Shown here: piece by piece, positions 51,611 to 64,000 of the stretch
Numbering within the stretch: the stretch's first letter is position 1
How the letters are laid out: each line of letters begins with the position of its first letter
From: Triplophysa rosa
Taxonomy: Eukaryota > Chordata > Actinopteri > Cypriniformes > Nemacheilidae
Reading direction: 5' to 3'
Assembly (NCBI RefSeq): GCF_024868665.1
Contig: NC_079913.1
Location: forward strand, 12,923,189 to 12,987,188
DNA: 64,000 bases
Made by a program: the position numbers and the translations under genes
Notes under the pieces: model-generated
Databases searched by the model: none
The model's input: only the letters and a program-made list of their open reading frames with translations
Told to the model about the DNA's origin: nothing

Positions 51611-53959
51611 CCTGCCGAGTCCCCTAATCACAACACCATTTATCTGGATGTGTGTGTGTGTGTGTTCTCGGGTTAACATGCAAGACCGGCTTTTACACAG
51701 ACTTGTGCAAAATGTTTCAAGAAAATTCCATATTAGCATGTATTAACATTTACGTGCATCTACTGTAGTGGTGGGCGGTGTGACTGAAATCTTACGCGAC
51801 GAGTAATTTCATGTCACAGCAATGTTTTGTATCTCATTATATGAAGCGTATTAAGCGCAAGCCAAAAGGTAAGATCATACAGGAGAAATGAATGTAGAGT
51901 GCGATTTTTTCTCACAACAGAGAAACCAATTTTTGTTTTAAAAAGGAGAGTCAGATTCTAAATTTTGATTGGATTGGCAATATTTGATATTTTGACTGTA
52001 AATAAAAGTTAAAAATCAGTGATACCTATGCAAGGAGTGTGAGAGAGAAAATTGTAAAACGGGAAACGCACACTTACCGGCAGTATAAACATGAACATCA
52101 AAATCCTTCCTTGATGGTGTTTTAAAAACACGCAAACCATTTGTGCGGGAAGAGACAGAAATGCGAAACTTTACTGATGAACCACCCAGGCCTTTGCGTA
52201 GTCAGAATGTAACTATCTTCAATGAAAAACACACATTCTCTTTCTTTTTCATGGACACACAGGCGTGTTTAGGCAGAAAGGTAAAGTAAAAAGAATAAAA
52301 CAGTTGCGAACACTTAACACTCGGCTAATAGCAAATCTTCTTTCTCCAGTAATTTAGTGCCATGCCTACAGGGCTCCGACTCTTTGAAGTGGCACGAAAT
52401 GTCAAATCAATTATTGCTTTTTCTATAAGAAAAAAAATATCGGGCTTTCATGCCAACAGTGTACATTGCATGTTTTCAGTTTAAAAAAATAAGTTCATTT
52501 GGAAATCATTTATGTACTTTGAAAGCTACTTATCTAGAAACGATACTTGATTACAAAGCGATTGTGTGCTTCTTTCCTTGTTGTGTTTGTATCACGTCGA
52601 TCCTTTAACAGTTATGATGTTTCAGACTTGCAGATATATTGAATAGTCAATGTTATTTTTATGCAAAAATTGATCAAAGGAAAAAGCAAAACTACATTTT
52701 TTCAATAATAACTAGATGACTAATCCTTCGTGTAAGCGTGACTCGCGTGTATGACAGCATTATGATAGCGATCATTAAAAAAAAACAAGAATGCGGATAA
52801 ACTTGAGTATAACTCTATGTGAATCAGACTTCAAACTACTCAATGAATTAATTCATTAAAATCCCTTATATATAATTTTCCATATATATGAGGATTTTAA
52901 TGATTTTATAAACCAGTCAAAAGTTTGAAAGCGCTTGACTGAAATGTTTTTATTGCTCTTAAAAATATCTGAATCACAATGTGTTTGCTTAACTGCCTGA
53001 AAGTACTTTTGTAGACAAAAATATAATTAAAAAAAATATTTTATTAGAAAACAAAAGCTTTATTGAAAAATATGTTTGAAATTGATGACTTATATATATA
53101 TATATATTTGTGTACACATACAAATTATATTGCAAAAAAATGTATTATTACAAACTTTGCTGTTTATTATTGCTATTATTATCCGTTTTATTGTTTTAGC
53201 GGACATTATTATATAAACTGTTTATATTTTTTATTACTATAAATAATTGTTATAGAAAATTGTTTAACAACAGTACATACTTTTCTGTACTGCTTCCTAA
53301 CTGGCCGATCAATATTGTCAAATCACTGACAAATATCAAATTATAATTTATCTAGCTATACTGCTCATCCCTAGCTGAAGGAAAACACGGCTTTGCAACA
53401 CATCACAATCAGTTGCTACTTATCGTCAACTAAACATGTTGATATAAAAGAACAGAGCGGCGTGACATCTCTCGCTGTATTGTGGCGCAAGGTGTTTTGT
53501 CCCACTTTTTCCGTCAATATGGCTTATTGTCTTTCCCTGCGAGTCGTTCTTTCTTTTAGGAGAGCGCTGGAGACAGACAGACTGGTGCGCCCACATGTAC
53601 TCTGTGCCATGCATGGAACTTCAGTTGAGTAACGCTACCCTCCCCTCCCCCTCAGCAAAGTACAGAGGATCAGGGGCCCTGATGGCTTTTGCGATTACAA
53701 AACCGCAGAATTTTGCCGTTCCCCAAAACAAAGTGTTTTTAAGGCTTCTGTTTTCTCTAGCGCTGGCGCCACCAGGAGAAGAGTAAACAATAAACACAGA
53801 CACACACACATACACAAGGACGCGGGCACGTACACACACCACACGCATGTACACGTGTTTGGGTTCAACGGGTGAGCACGCGTTGTGCCACCGACTAATT
53901 TGAGATGTATTGAGAGGAAAAGCGTGGAGGTATTGTGTCAGTACCTGCTACACTTCCTA

Positions 53960-54880
53960 TAACCCTGTCATCGCCCACACAGTCAATGACAACTATGGGG
54001 TCACCTGGGCGCCTCTCTTAACTGCAACGGCAACACCTGCGCTCATCAAAATGCATACGGCACCAGCATGTTGACTCCACTTCCCAAAACAAACGCCGTT
54101 CTCACCGGTCGCCATTAATCCATTAAGCGCATTTTAAAAAGCGCAGTGCTGTTTGGCGAACGGCAACAAAGAGGTTGATGTTTTGGCCTTGTTAAACAAA
54201 CAGGTCTAAATAGAGTCATTGTTATCAATACATCAGAACGAGTTTGCTGGCTAGCGGACAGCAGCGAACGGAAAAAAGTTCAGCGGAACACTTAGGGCAA
54301 ATTGACTTTTACTTCAAAGTGCTGGACAATTATGTCTTTTGGCAATTAGAGCGCTTGAAAAAACGGCACCCACTTGAGGCTTGCCAGTGAACCGGTGGAG
54401 GAATGCCCCCGAGCCGGCTCGTAGAGGAGTCGGGGGCTGTTGGGTTGTTACTTATTGTCCTGGGAGTCTGAGCAACTCAGACGCCTTGGCAAGAACACAC
54501 ATACATCTGAAACCAGCATCGCGCGCACACATGCAAAGCGTGTCAAAGAGGGGTCAAAAGTGGGGTTAAAACAAGTCTTTCCGCACACAAACCTGATGCA
54601 CACGTAGTGCTGCATTAAACGCGCCAACTATTCCATACACAAGAAAACTATTAGGCGGTCAAATCGGGGGTATGATCATAAATTGCCATTTTAGTGCTTG
54701 AATTGTTTCCAGGTTTAATGCTATTAGAAACGGGAGTCAGGTCTTTGTTCATCAGTGATGTTGAGGTCAGGAAGCTCTGGTCCTTCGTTCGGTTTTAATG
54801 CTAATAACATGCTCCTATCTGAAGCAATTAGACTGCATCCGATCCCTATCGGTTCTCTGCGTTTCCAGCGCATCTAAAGA
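53960..54880. promoter_or_regulatory. enhancer-like stretch in taf3 intron 2
   Basis: A 0.9-kb repeat-free region of balanced base composition, in contrast to the AT-rich sequence on its right. Contains TAAT/ATTA cores and GGTCAAAG-like words. No open frame is protein-like. Confidence 0.25.
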
Positions 54881-55217
54881 AAATGTTTGCGTTTGAAAAA
54901 GTCCATCGCATAAACAGATAAGGAGCGTTGCATCTCAGCGTCTGGCTTAGTTGACTTTGTTCTCGTGTAGATTGGTGACGCTAACCTGCTGCTGGTTCTG
55001 ATGAACTCTCGCTACTGCAGAACTGATATATATATATTTATATATAAACAGTATACCCACGTCTATGCATGCTTTTTCCGCCATGGATTTGCAATAGTGT
55101 TGAGCCATGAATTTACTATAAACATTTTGTAATGCACAAAAATATCCTGAATAACCACCACAGAACACCACACATTTCAGAATTTTTTGAAAAATAATGT
55201 AATTTATATGAAAAAAA

Positions 55218-55520
55218 TAGTGCTGTCAATTCAAATAATCGCGATTTAATCGATTACAAAATAAATGTTTGTGTTTGCATAATATTTGTGTGTGTGGCGT
55301 GTACATTTATATGTATTCATAAATACACAAACATGCAGGTACTTAAGAAATATGAGTAATGTACATTTATACATTATGTAAATTATATTTAAATATAAAT
55401 CTAAGTATATTTATGGTAAAAATTGTTATATATATACATACACATTTATAGACACATAAAAATACATGCCACATTTATTTTGGAGTCAATTAATTGCGAT
55501 TAATTGTTTTGCCATTACTA
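55218..55520. mobile_element. hAT-like element remnant with TAGTGCTGTCAA end
   Basis: TAGTGCTGTCAATTCAAATA with AATCGCGAT on the left pairs with TAGTAATGGCAAAACAATTA and AATCGCAAT on the right, inverted and diverged. The body is AT-rich with ATTTATA repeats. Flanking duplication is no longer visible, so it is older than the other hAT copies. Confidence 0.7.
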
Positions 55521-57944
55521 AAATTGTATTTTTATTTTTTAATTATTATGAAGCGAGTATAATTGTATTATTACTTATTTTATATAACAATCGATTGTAA
55601 TTCTAACGTTTTTGTTATTTTGATTGAAATTACACTTTCAAATCAAGCAATTACATAAACTTAGATGGTTTGGAAAAAATATGCCTGTTCAGATATTTTA
55701 ATAATCCAATAAGCAAAAAGGAATTTCTGATTTTTTGAAAGAATAAAAAGAAAAGTAGGTACACTTTCTAACTCAAATATGTATTCAAATGTGTTTTCCT
55801 ATATAAAACTAACTACACATGCACATTTCAGAACAGGTTGTACAGTATACTCATTTCCTTAAAAACAAATGACATTTTTGCGAAGGGAATGACAACGGGC
55901 TAATCTACAGTTCATCAAAAATGTTCTACAATAGTTCCATGTGCATGGGAGGAATCCAGATCCACTACATTTTAGAGATAAAGAAGAGGAATCAACACGC
56001 AAAACACGTACAGATCGAGTCAATCAAGTGACTAATTCTTTTCAGACAGTAGACGAGTTCTCGCATACTGTGGTAACGTAAGTATATCTGATTTAAATCC
56101 TGCCCACTTACAGATATTTAATTTGATGAGTAATAAGCCATGCAATCTTGCTCCAAGTAATCAAAACATTGAAAAAACCAACAATTCAATGATGGTTTAC
56201 TTTTCATAATCTCTGCAACACCAACAAAAAAAATTTCTGTTATTGCCTTATGTGTATTATTTATCCTAAACATTTTCTCTTAAGATTTTTTCAATTGTTT
56301 AAAATAAATTTCGTAAATAAAAAGACATTTCTCATGATTTTTCTGATTCCAAAAAAAAATTCAGATGCCAACATATGAAATGTTTAAATGATAGACATTC
56401 AGAAAGGAGTAGAACACGTAAGAGGAACAGTAAAAGCATGTTGTCGCTAGACGAGGCCATTTACAAGTGCAATTCCGAATGAACATTCCTGCGGCAAGGT
56501 CGCGACCTCTTTGTGAGTGTCTCTCAGGTCACGAGGTCGGGTCAATCTGAGGGGAATGTTATCCAAAGCGCTTTATTTATTTATTTAATCTTTCATCTGA
56601 CTCCACTCCTTTGCCGCTGACCGGGATTATCCGAAGAAATGGAGGCAGAGACGGAGGACTCTTGAGAGGGGAGCGCTGCTTCAAATTAGCCAGAATAAAT
56701 AATCGGCACTTCGAGTCAATAAACACTGTACTTTACTTTTTTATGGAACAAGTCAAATAAACCACTCGAACGTTTCTGGTAGGTAAATAATAGAATTCGC
56801 ATGAAGTGATCGGGGGATCTGAGCTCATCTCTTTTTTTCTCTCTGTCTCTTGTCTGTCAGTTATGTTCTGCAGTTGGTTTCTTTTAGAGTTGTTATTCAT
56901 GACGTTTTTATGCACACGGATTATTTAGGAGAGTACATTGAATATTTGTTGTTTTTGAAAAATCCTTCATAACACTGCAAGACTAGTTAAAGTAATAACA
57001 AAAGCTAAAAGGAAGAAGGAAATCAGTTACAGAACTTGATACGAAGATTTTCCCTTACACAAAAAATGACGGTTTTGATAAATAAAAAACCTTATGAACA
57101 CATTGTGTCAACTACCCCCTTAAATTTTGGAATTTGATTGGGTATGTGGGACACCACACCACATAATTCAACCTACACGGCTTTGTTCAGAAGCACCGCA
57201 GTCCGATGCAAGACGGGATCTGGATCAACCTGAGCTGACCGCTTCTTCGTCTATGAACTTCTCACCCTGTGGTGAACACGAAATGGAAAAGCTAGGGGGT
57301 GTCCCGCCTAGCGGAGGGGACCAGCATGAGGGTTGCGGGTACAAAGTCTCGAACGTTCTTCTGTTTCCTAAATGGCCAGTGCAACACAGCAATATGGCTC
57401 ATTTACAGCTAATGGATGTGTAACGTTTGTGTGCGATTGAACTCGCGTGCGTGTGGCATATATGTCTTCAGTTGTAACAGGGGTGAAATACCATACAAAG
57501 TTCACGTATCTGCATATGATGTGTGTAGGTATGTTGTGTGACGGTACATAGTGTGTGTGTGTGTGTGTGTACTGAAGAGAGCCCAAACAGCTCGGCGCCA
57601 GCAGTCTGCCCTTCCCGTAACGGCTGAACGACAGCAGAAGACTGAGAGAGAGAGAGATTTGCATCTCTTTGTGATAGAGAGAGCCAGGATTCCTCTCGCC
57701 TGTACGAAAATACGAATTAAAAAAAGAGAGAAATTCGACAGAATGGCACCAGGATAAATTCCACATGGTGCCGACGTGTATCAGTGTCGACACACACAGG
57801 TGACTTACGGACACACCAAATCACACAAAGCGACACGAACGCACACCACAGCGTCTCCGCTCAGGTACATTTCCATGTATGAAACCTGAAGCATCATTTA
57901 AGTAATTCCCAAAGCCTACTTCTGAAAACGGAAAAAAACTAAAC

Positions 57945-58251
57945 GGTAACACTTTACATTAAGGCGCTATTTGTTAACAGTAGTAAATGCATTAGCTAAC
58001 ATTAGCTAACAATGAACGATTTAGTTTTTCAGTATTTATTAATCCCTGTTAATGTTAGTTTGTGCCAATACAGTTTTTCATTTTAATTCATGGTGCATTA
58101 ACTAATGTGGCAACGTTTGATTTTAATAATGTATTAGTCAATTTTGAAATGAACACTAACATTAATAAATGCTGTATTGTTTATTTGTTAGTTCATTTTA
58201 GCTAATGCATTAACTAACTGTTAACAGATGGTACCTTTTTCTAGTGTTACC
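57945..58251. mobile_element. inverted-repeat element with GGTAACACT ends
   Basis: GGTAACACTTTACATTAAGG on the left and GGTAACACTAGA inverted on the right. Inside, ATGCATTAGCTAAC and GTTAGTTAATGCATTAGC-type words form a large imperfect palindrome. Non-coding. Confidence 0.75.
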
Positions 58252-59072
58252 AATACGTATTTCACATCTTTCAAAGTTAAACTTTCACCACAAATAAAAC
58301 AAACAATGGCAAAAAGAAAAAACGCGGGGGCCGTCTTTTTCCACGAACATAGCGGAGAACGCATTCAAACTTCCAGCTCTCATCTTGGCGTATTAAGATT
58401 ACTTTAATTTTTCCAATTTGTTTTTATTTTGGGAAATCGTCGAAACTGCTGGGTCAACACGCCAGAGGCAGGCAGTAAAATAAAGCTGCTCATTCTCAAT
58501 ACGGGAGGAATATAATCCCAAACTAACCACTTGAGACACACGCAACTCAATCTAAAAACCCCAATATATTGAAAGTGTGTTTAAGACGAGGGGCTGAACT
58601 TAAAAAGACTGGGTGCTTACTCCTACAAAAATACATTTGTGCTGCCGTCGGCACAATTGCGAAGCCCAAATATTTGTACCGCAGAAGCTGCTTGCTCTGT
58701 TCCAGTTCACTTCAAGTGTCGAATCAGCCTTGTGAACCTTTTCTCTTTGGCTCAGAACGATGATACGGTCCGAACACTCTCTAACGGGCCAAAAACATAC
58801 TCAAATATACACCGTCAACACTCAAAATGACTTCACCTCAAAGTGAGAACGAGATCATAACTTGATCTTACTGACATAGGCGAAAGCAAACACTTCTGAC
58901 AGTTATCAGCTGATGTCAAAACGATATTCTATTCCTAAAGTATTTTTGAACATAAAACATAAATTTGGGGTTTTCAACACTAACTGCTATAGATAGAAGA
59001 GAAAAATATGGCCAAAAAAATGTTCTAAACTTTTTTAGCAATGTCTTTGTACATAAGTACATCCCTATAAAG

Positions 59073-59516
59073 TTAAAGGAATAGTTCATCTTCAAAATAA
59101 ATTTGTCATCAATTATACACCCTGTTGTCGTTTTTAACGTGTGGTTTTCTTTTTTCTGCAAAACACAAAAGATATTCTGAAAAATTTTGGTAACCAAAAA
59201 CCGTTGGTCCCCATTGACTTCCATTGTATAGGCACAAATGCAACGCAAGTCAATGGGGACCAACGGTTTTCTGTTCCCAACATTCTTCAAAATATCTTCG
59301 TTTGTGTTCTGCAGAAGAAAGAAAGTCATACAGGTTTGAAATGACAAAAGTAGAATATATTTCTACTGTAAAAATAAAGTTAGACAGTTTGAAGATTGTT
59401 CATGTCCTTCTTTTCCATTAAAATCAAAGACAAAAAAGGAACAAGTATAGATAGCAGAAAATCATATGGGAGTGAATAGAAATTCATATTTAATTTTTGT
59501 GGGAGCTATTCTTTAA
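59073..59516. mobile_element. TTAA-family foldback element, copy E (diverged)
   Basis: TTAAAGGAATAGTTCATC at the left and the inverse of a TTAAAGAATAGCTCCCAC-type end at the right, with TTAA on both flanks. A central palindrome (AACCGTTGGTCCCCATTGAC and its inverse) folds 59193-59270. The right arm carries extra unrelated sequence (59350-59470). Confidence 0.75.
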
Positions 59517-59639
59517 ATGTAAACTCAAAAACAGCTTTATTGTACTGTGTTCGGATCACTAGAGCTGTCTTTGAAATCCATTTCCATCTTTCTGTGCAGC
59601 ATCAGACATGTGGAGGGAGCCACTCCAAATCAAACAGAA

Positions 59640-59955
59640 GAGCAGGCTGTTTAGACTGCATTAATTCCCTTGACGAGCTTCCAAACCGGCCCACTTAAGG
59701 TTATTAAGGTCTATAAATACCGTGTTACCCTCGTTAAGATACATAATTGCTTAATTTACATTTCGCTTCCTCCCCAAGAAAATCGGAAGTCATTACACGA
59801 CTTCCAAAAAACACCCGTCCCCGTGATTATACCGTCGCCGGGGCTGGGCCAATCAGCTGCTGAGCTCCGAGTTACCACAGGAAACTCCCGAGGAGAAGGA
59901 TGGGAACTTGAGGAAGGGCGGCGTGCTGGCGAGGGTGTAATGTGTGTGTCTTGAG
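59640..59955. promoter_or_regulatory. enhancer-like island in taf3 intron 2
   Basis: Repeat-free block with AATTAATTCC-type and CTTAAGGTTATTAAGG words. The plus-strand frame across it does not look like protein. Inferred only. Confidence 0.25.
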
Positions 59956-60586
59956 ATGATAAGAAACACAGGGAAAATTACAAAAAAAAGAAGTTATTTT
60001 GTTCAGAATCAATAGCATTTACTTGTAAGTAAAGTGCACTGAATATACATATTAGGTGGGGGTCTGTATTATTGAAGTACTGTAATAATAGACCTCATAT
60101 GAGACCAATAGTCCTGTAGTAAGAATCAATATTTCTAGATACATTTTGTGGAAAACGAAACCAGACCGCTGAAAGCTGTGAGAAAACATATTGCATAGGT
60201 CAAGTCAACATACACAGTTATTTATATTCAAATAAAATCCAAACTCATAATAAGCTAAAGTAAATGTGCAAATGACAGCAGTCCAAAAAAAGTTTCTCAT
60301 CGTGAATTAAATATAACAACAATATTATACTGCCAGATTTCTACAGCATGCCAACACTAATAAATATATTGACGATAAAGACAAATGTTTATTTAAATCT
60401 GAGTTATACTTCTGTGATACATCTGAGCTTCTCTATCAATAAATATTCTCAATAGTAAAATGATTCATACATCATTTTTAGGCTAAGACTGTCATCATGT
60501 ATTACATAATTAATATATGCATATATTACATGTCCGTTCATATTTAGGGCTCAGTAAATGTGCATATGTGTGTTGGCTAGAATAGG

Positions 60587-60793
60587 TTAAAGGACGCCCA
60601 AAAATGATTAAACCTTTCTTCTAGAGAACACAAAAGAAGATATTTAAAAAATGTTGGTCACCGAACAACATTGACCCCCATTGACTTTAAAATATGCACA
60701 CAAAACCACTGAGACATTTCTCAAAATATCTTCTTTTGTTACATGAGGGTGAATAAATGATGACAGATGTTTATGGGTGAACTATCCCTTTAA
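60587..60793. mobile_element. TTAA-family foldback element, copy F (short)
   Basis: TTAAAGGACGCCCAAAAATG on the left, GGGTGAACTATCCCTTTAA on the right, with TTAA at both flanks. Only about 207 bases; the centre is reduced. Confidence 0.8.
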
Positions 60794-61339
60794 GGGAATG
60801 CTGAATTACCATCTTTCTACTTGATACTCCAGACATACTATAACATACAGAATGAAACGGTCACGTGTGTGTACGTGTGTGGGTCTCTCTCTCTCTCTCA
60901 GGCATGTGAAGGGATCTGCACTCTTTGGCCTATTCAGGAAATCCCTCAAATTATGTTATTAGATAAACGCAGCAACACAGGTCACCACAGGGCCAGACTC
61001 CGTCTGGGAACTCTGCGGCTGTGTTTGTGTGCGTATGTCCGTGTTTTCCACAGAGAGAGACGTCGTGTACTAGTCAAACCTCAATAAGATACCTGTGGTT
61101 ATTTCAAAGTGATCAATCCATTAATCAATTGAAAAAAGTGCAGATTAATTATAAACAGTTTGCTTGAATTAAAGCATTGCACAAATAACATAAATATGGT
61201 GCAGGTGGTGTAGTTGTGTGTATGTCAGTGGTAAAACAGAATTAAGGGCTTGGATATGTGGAGCCAACAGCAGATAAGAAGCCTAAGATGATGAAATATA
61301 AAGCAACACATGGCCTAGAAGACCTCACTCTGATCTATG

Positions 61340-61532
<193 letters not shown>

Positions 61533-62253
61533 TCTCAAGTGGTAGTGTGATTCATGATAACAGCAGCACAACACGCACAAGGCCAAACACTTTATCAACA
61601 GCAGAAATACAGCGTGATATAACATCTGATACTGAACTATACTCCTGATACTGCAGGGACTGTGAGAGTATGAGAAACAAAACAAAGATGGAAAGAAAAA
61701 ACTTAAATACCCATAAGTATCACATCTCGCAATACAAAAAAATGAAAAAAATATCTTACTTGCACTATGGCAATTTACAAAATGAGGCGTCTAATGCTTT
61801 TGGTTGAGCTGCCACCATGGGACTTACGTCATATTTGAATGTGTTGTTTATGTGTGATTTTGTGATTTAACTGCTTTAAAAATCTTTTTTTAAAAATGCT
61901 TTTCGGCAACATGTCTATTCGTTTTTATTTATATACAGAATTACAGTTTACGGTGTTATTGAAAATTGTTCAATTTTGCAGATAACTGCCGTACCTTCTA
62001 CATTTTTGTTCAAAATATCGTGGTACAATCATAACTGTGAATGCAGTATCATAGACCATTGCAGTATCAAGACACTCAAATTGAGTGTTTTGTTACATTA
62101 TTATAATAATAATAATCAGTAAGGAAATACTTGAATTTACAACTTTACTTGAAGTTGTAAAGACTAGGAATTGGCATTTTTCAATAATTTCATATTTGAA
62201 TATTTGAGCTCATAAAAAACGAATATTCGAATATTTGTTTATTTAAATTAAGT

Positions 62254-62675
62254 TATTACACAGATCATTTGAATGCTTGATTCTGATTGGCCAGTCGCGA
62301 CATTCCAAGGGTTGTTATTTTCAAATAACGGATGCTGCAAATCATTTTGAGAGGGGCAGTTTAATTTTACACAAAAATGTATTATAAATATGTCTTTTAA
62401 TAACATATATGACATAATATTTACAAATGATTAAACCAATTTGCCTGTTCGTGATGTTTGAACGTCGTTTCTTACTTTAAAGCCGAAACTTAGCGGCTTT
62501 TCCTCACGGAAGGTCTGCACTCGGTAAAAATGAGCTAATAAAATATTTCAAATTCACATTTCACGTCCAGTTTTTTTCTCATGTGGCAAGTAGCCGTGTA
62601 ATAAGCGGGATAATGTACAAACAGCCGGCTGTTATCGCGAAATAAGCCCCTTCAGTGTGATACAAGACCCTCCGC
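62254..62675. mobile_element. second copy of the TTATTACAC/GTGTAATAA repeat
   Basis: Shares AATGCTTGATTCTGATTGGC, the GGAAGGTCTGCACTCGGTAA stretch and the GTGTAATAAGCGGGATAATG end with the inner element at about 36030-36420. It has an additional AT-rich segment near 62350-62440. Confidence 0.7.
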
Positions 62676-63149
62676 TTCGCGTATCTTTAAATATTCATAA
62701 CGCATTAATATTACAACCTGTATATAGTTTTTTTAATGTTGAAAAAATAAGCAACTTTGGAAAAAAGAAAACAACTAGAAAAATACATAAAAACTGCAGT
62801 TAAACCTGCGCGGAACGGTATAATACAAAAAGAAAATCCGGGCATCCGGTGTGTAAACTTAAAATATTTCAACTAGCTTGCTATCTGAGTGAACAAAGAT
62901 TTAGGAACACATCCAAATTAAATTTTATATTTTCTGTACAATATAAAATCATTACAGATGAAGTGAAGAAGCGTTAAATAAGACGTGACAACTCTGAGGT
63001 CTTCTGTAGCGGTAACTTAACCCTGTGGTGAGGCAGTTTTTATTCTTATGAAGAAACGAATATTCAAATAGCATTTTTAATTTTCAAATAGTTAGTGCAG
63101 ATGGAATATTCGAGCATTCGTGAACATCCTTAGTTGAGACCATGACACT

Positions 63150-63420
63150 AAGGGCGGTTTCACATTAGCACTTTTGATGCGCACCAGGTCTGGACTGATG
63201 TCAAGAGTTCGGTTCGCTTGGATGATGTGAACGTTGTCTTGCGAACCCAGGTGTGCACCCGAGAACCGTCCCCGAGTCCACTTAAAAAGGGAGGTCTGGG
63301 GTACGGTTCGGGTGAACTCCAGTATGGTTTGCTGCTGATATGACCGCAATCTTAGCAAATCGCAGAAGTGAACCGCTATTAATGACGTATTATTTCATTA
63401 ATGCGTTTAATTCACGTGTG
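63150..63420. mobile_element. partial inverted-repeat element with GGGCGGTTTCACATTAGC end
   Basis: The left end AGGGCGGTTTCACATTAGC is followed by words such as GGTGTGCACC that are common in fish inverted-repeat elements. No right end was found before the window edge. The assignment rests on overall appearance. Confidence 0.4.
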
Positions 63421-64000
63421 CGTTTCACTCACGTTCCTGACGCGCTCCAAGCAAAGAGCTGTATATCTCATTGCTGTTCGCCTCTAGCGCTCTTAAAAGC
63501 ATTTGCAGTACATTCGTAGCACAGACTAAAGTGCCGTTATGTACTGAAACTTTGGAAACAAAGCTAACGATGGTTCTAAACCATAAATATATAAAAGTGA
63601 AGAGAGCATTGTTATGCATTTTGCCGCCTTCTCCGTGCACTTTTTGCGTGCACTATAAACAACAACTTTGTATGCCTTAAAGTCTTTCTTAACCTGACCT
63701 AGTAAAACAGCTGAATAATGTTGCCAGCAAAACAATCTTAAATCTTTTACGAACGTAAAAATCCCCCTCCCTGCTTTTCTCAGCGCCTCATGTCAAGAAT
63801 TCCCAACAGGCTGCTATGAGGGGTACATTTCAGTGCAAGTGGACGTGAACCTGTTTATCGGATTCTCTCGCGTTTCGATTGCAGTCAATCACGTTGTGTC
63901 TAGATCTATGGGCAGCAGAAACCCAGTCAGCGATAGCTGATAATGCCACATGTGCATATTGCCCCGTCTGTCCGCACTGCCACGACATCTCCCTACATTT

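Noticed and set aside
51768..53373. Possible 1.6-kb element with TAGTGGTGGGCGGT and TAGGGATGAGCAGT ends
   Set aside because: Ends match only loosely and flanks show no duplication; could be two unrelated fragments.

Overview
This is vertebrate nuclear DNA from a ray-finned fish, most likely a cypriniform. The evidence is spliced genes on an AT-rich background, long CA, GAAA and CT microsatellites, and many foldback and hAT-like elements of the kind that fill zebrafish and carp genomes. The encoded Gata3 and Taf3 segments read as clear fish orthologues. There are no bacterial or plasmid features. Twelve Ns inside a CA repeat mark a small assembly gap.

Two protein-coding genes are supported, both on the minus strand and in tandem. 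(1) gata3 occupies about 1-9,200. It has five coding exons, and the last one runs off the left edge. All visible splice sites are GT-AG and all phases agree. Both GATA zinc fingers are intact. (2) taf3 has its last five coding exons in the window (27,575-45,405): the large lysine-rich exon, three smaller exons and the terminal PHD-finger exons. Its first exons, with the histone fold, were not found and should lie beyond the right edge, so 45,406-64,000 is read as one very long intron.

The order taf3 then gata3, same strand, matches the human TAF3-GATA3 arrangement. Here the taf3 stop and the gata3 start are 19.0 kb apart.

Layout: 1-8,633 gata3 body; about 8,990-9,250 probable proximal promoter and untranslated first exon; 9,250-27,150 intergenic, with enhancer-like blocks (15.9-17.2 kb with a GATA-site cluster, 18.8-19.1 kb CpG-rich, 19.7-20.5 kb) and then repeat-bearing AT-rich DNA; 27,575-31,139 taf3 3' exons; 31,140-43,720 taf3 intron 3, packed with transposable elements; 43,721-45,405 the large taf3 exon; 45,406-64,000 taf3 intron 2, mixing enhancer-like islands and mobile elements.

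Four hAT-type elements have exact 8-bp target duplications, and one Harbinger-type element has a TAA duplication. A family of TTAA-flanked foldback elements recurs seven times. The two genes act at different levels: Taf3 is a TFIID subunit that reads H3K4me3 at promoters, and Gata3 is a lineage-specifying transcription factor. The enhancer-like islands inside taf3 introns may serve gata3, but this is inference. No undescribed system of bacterial type is present. The most interesting items are the triple GATA-site module in the gata3 intron, the near-perfect 61-bp intronic hairpin, the decayed coding exon carried in a terminal-inverted-repeat element, and the dated-looking hAT insertions.
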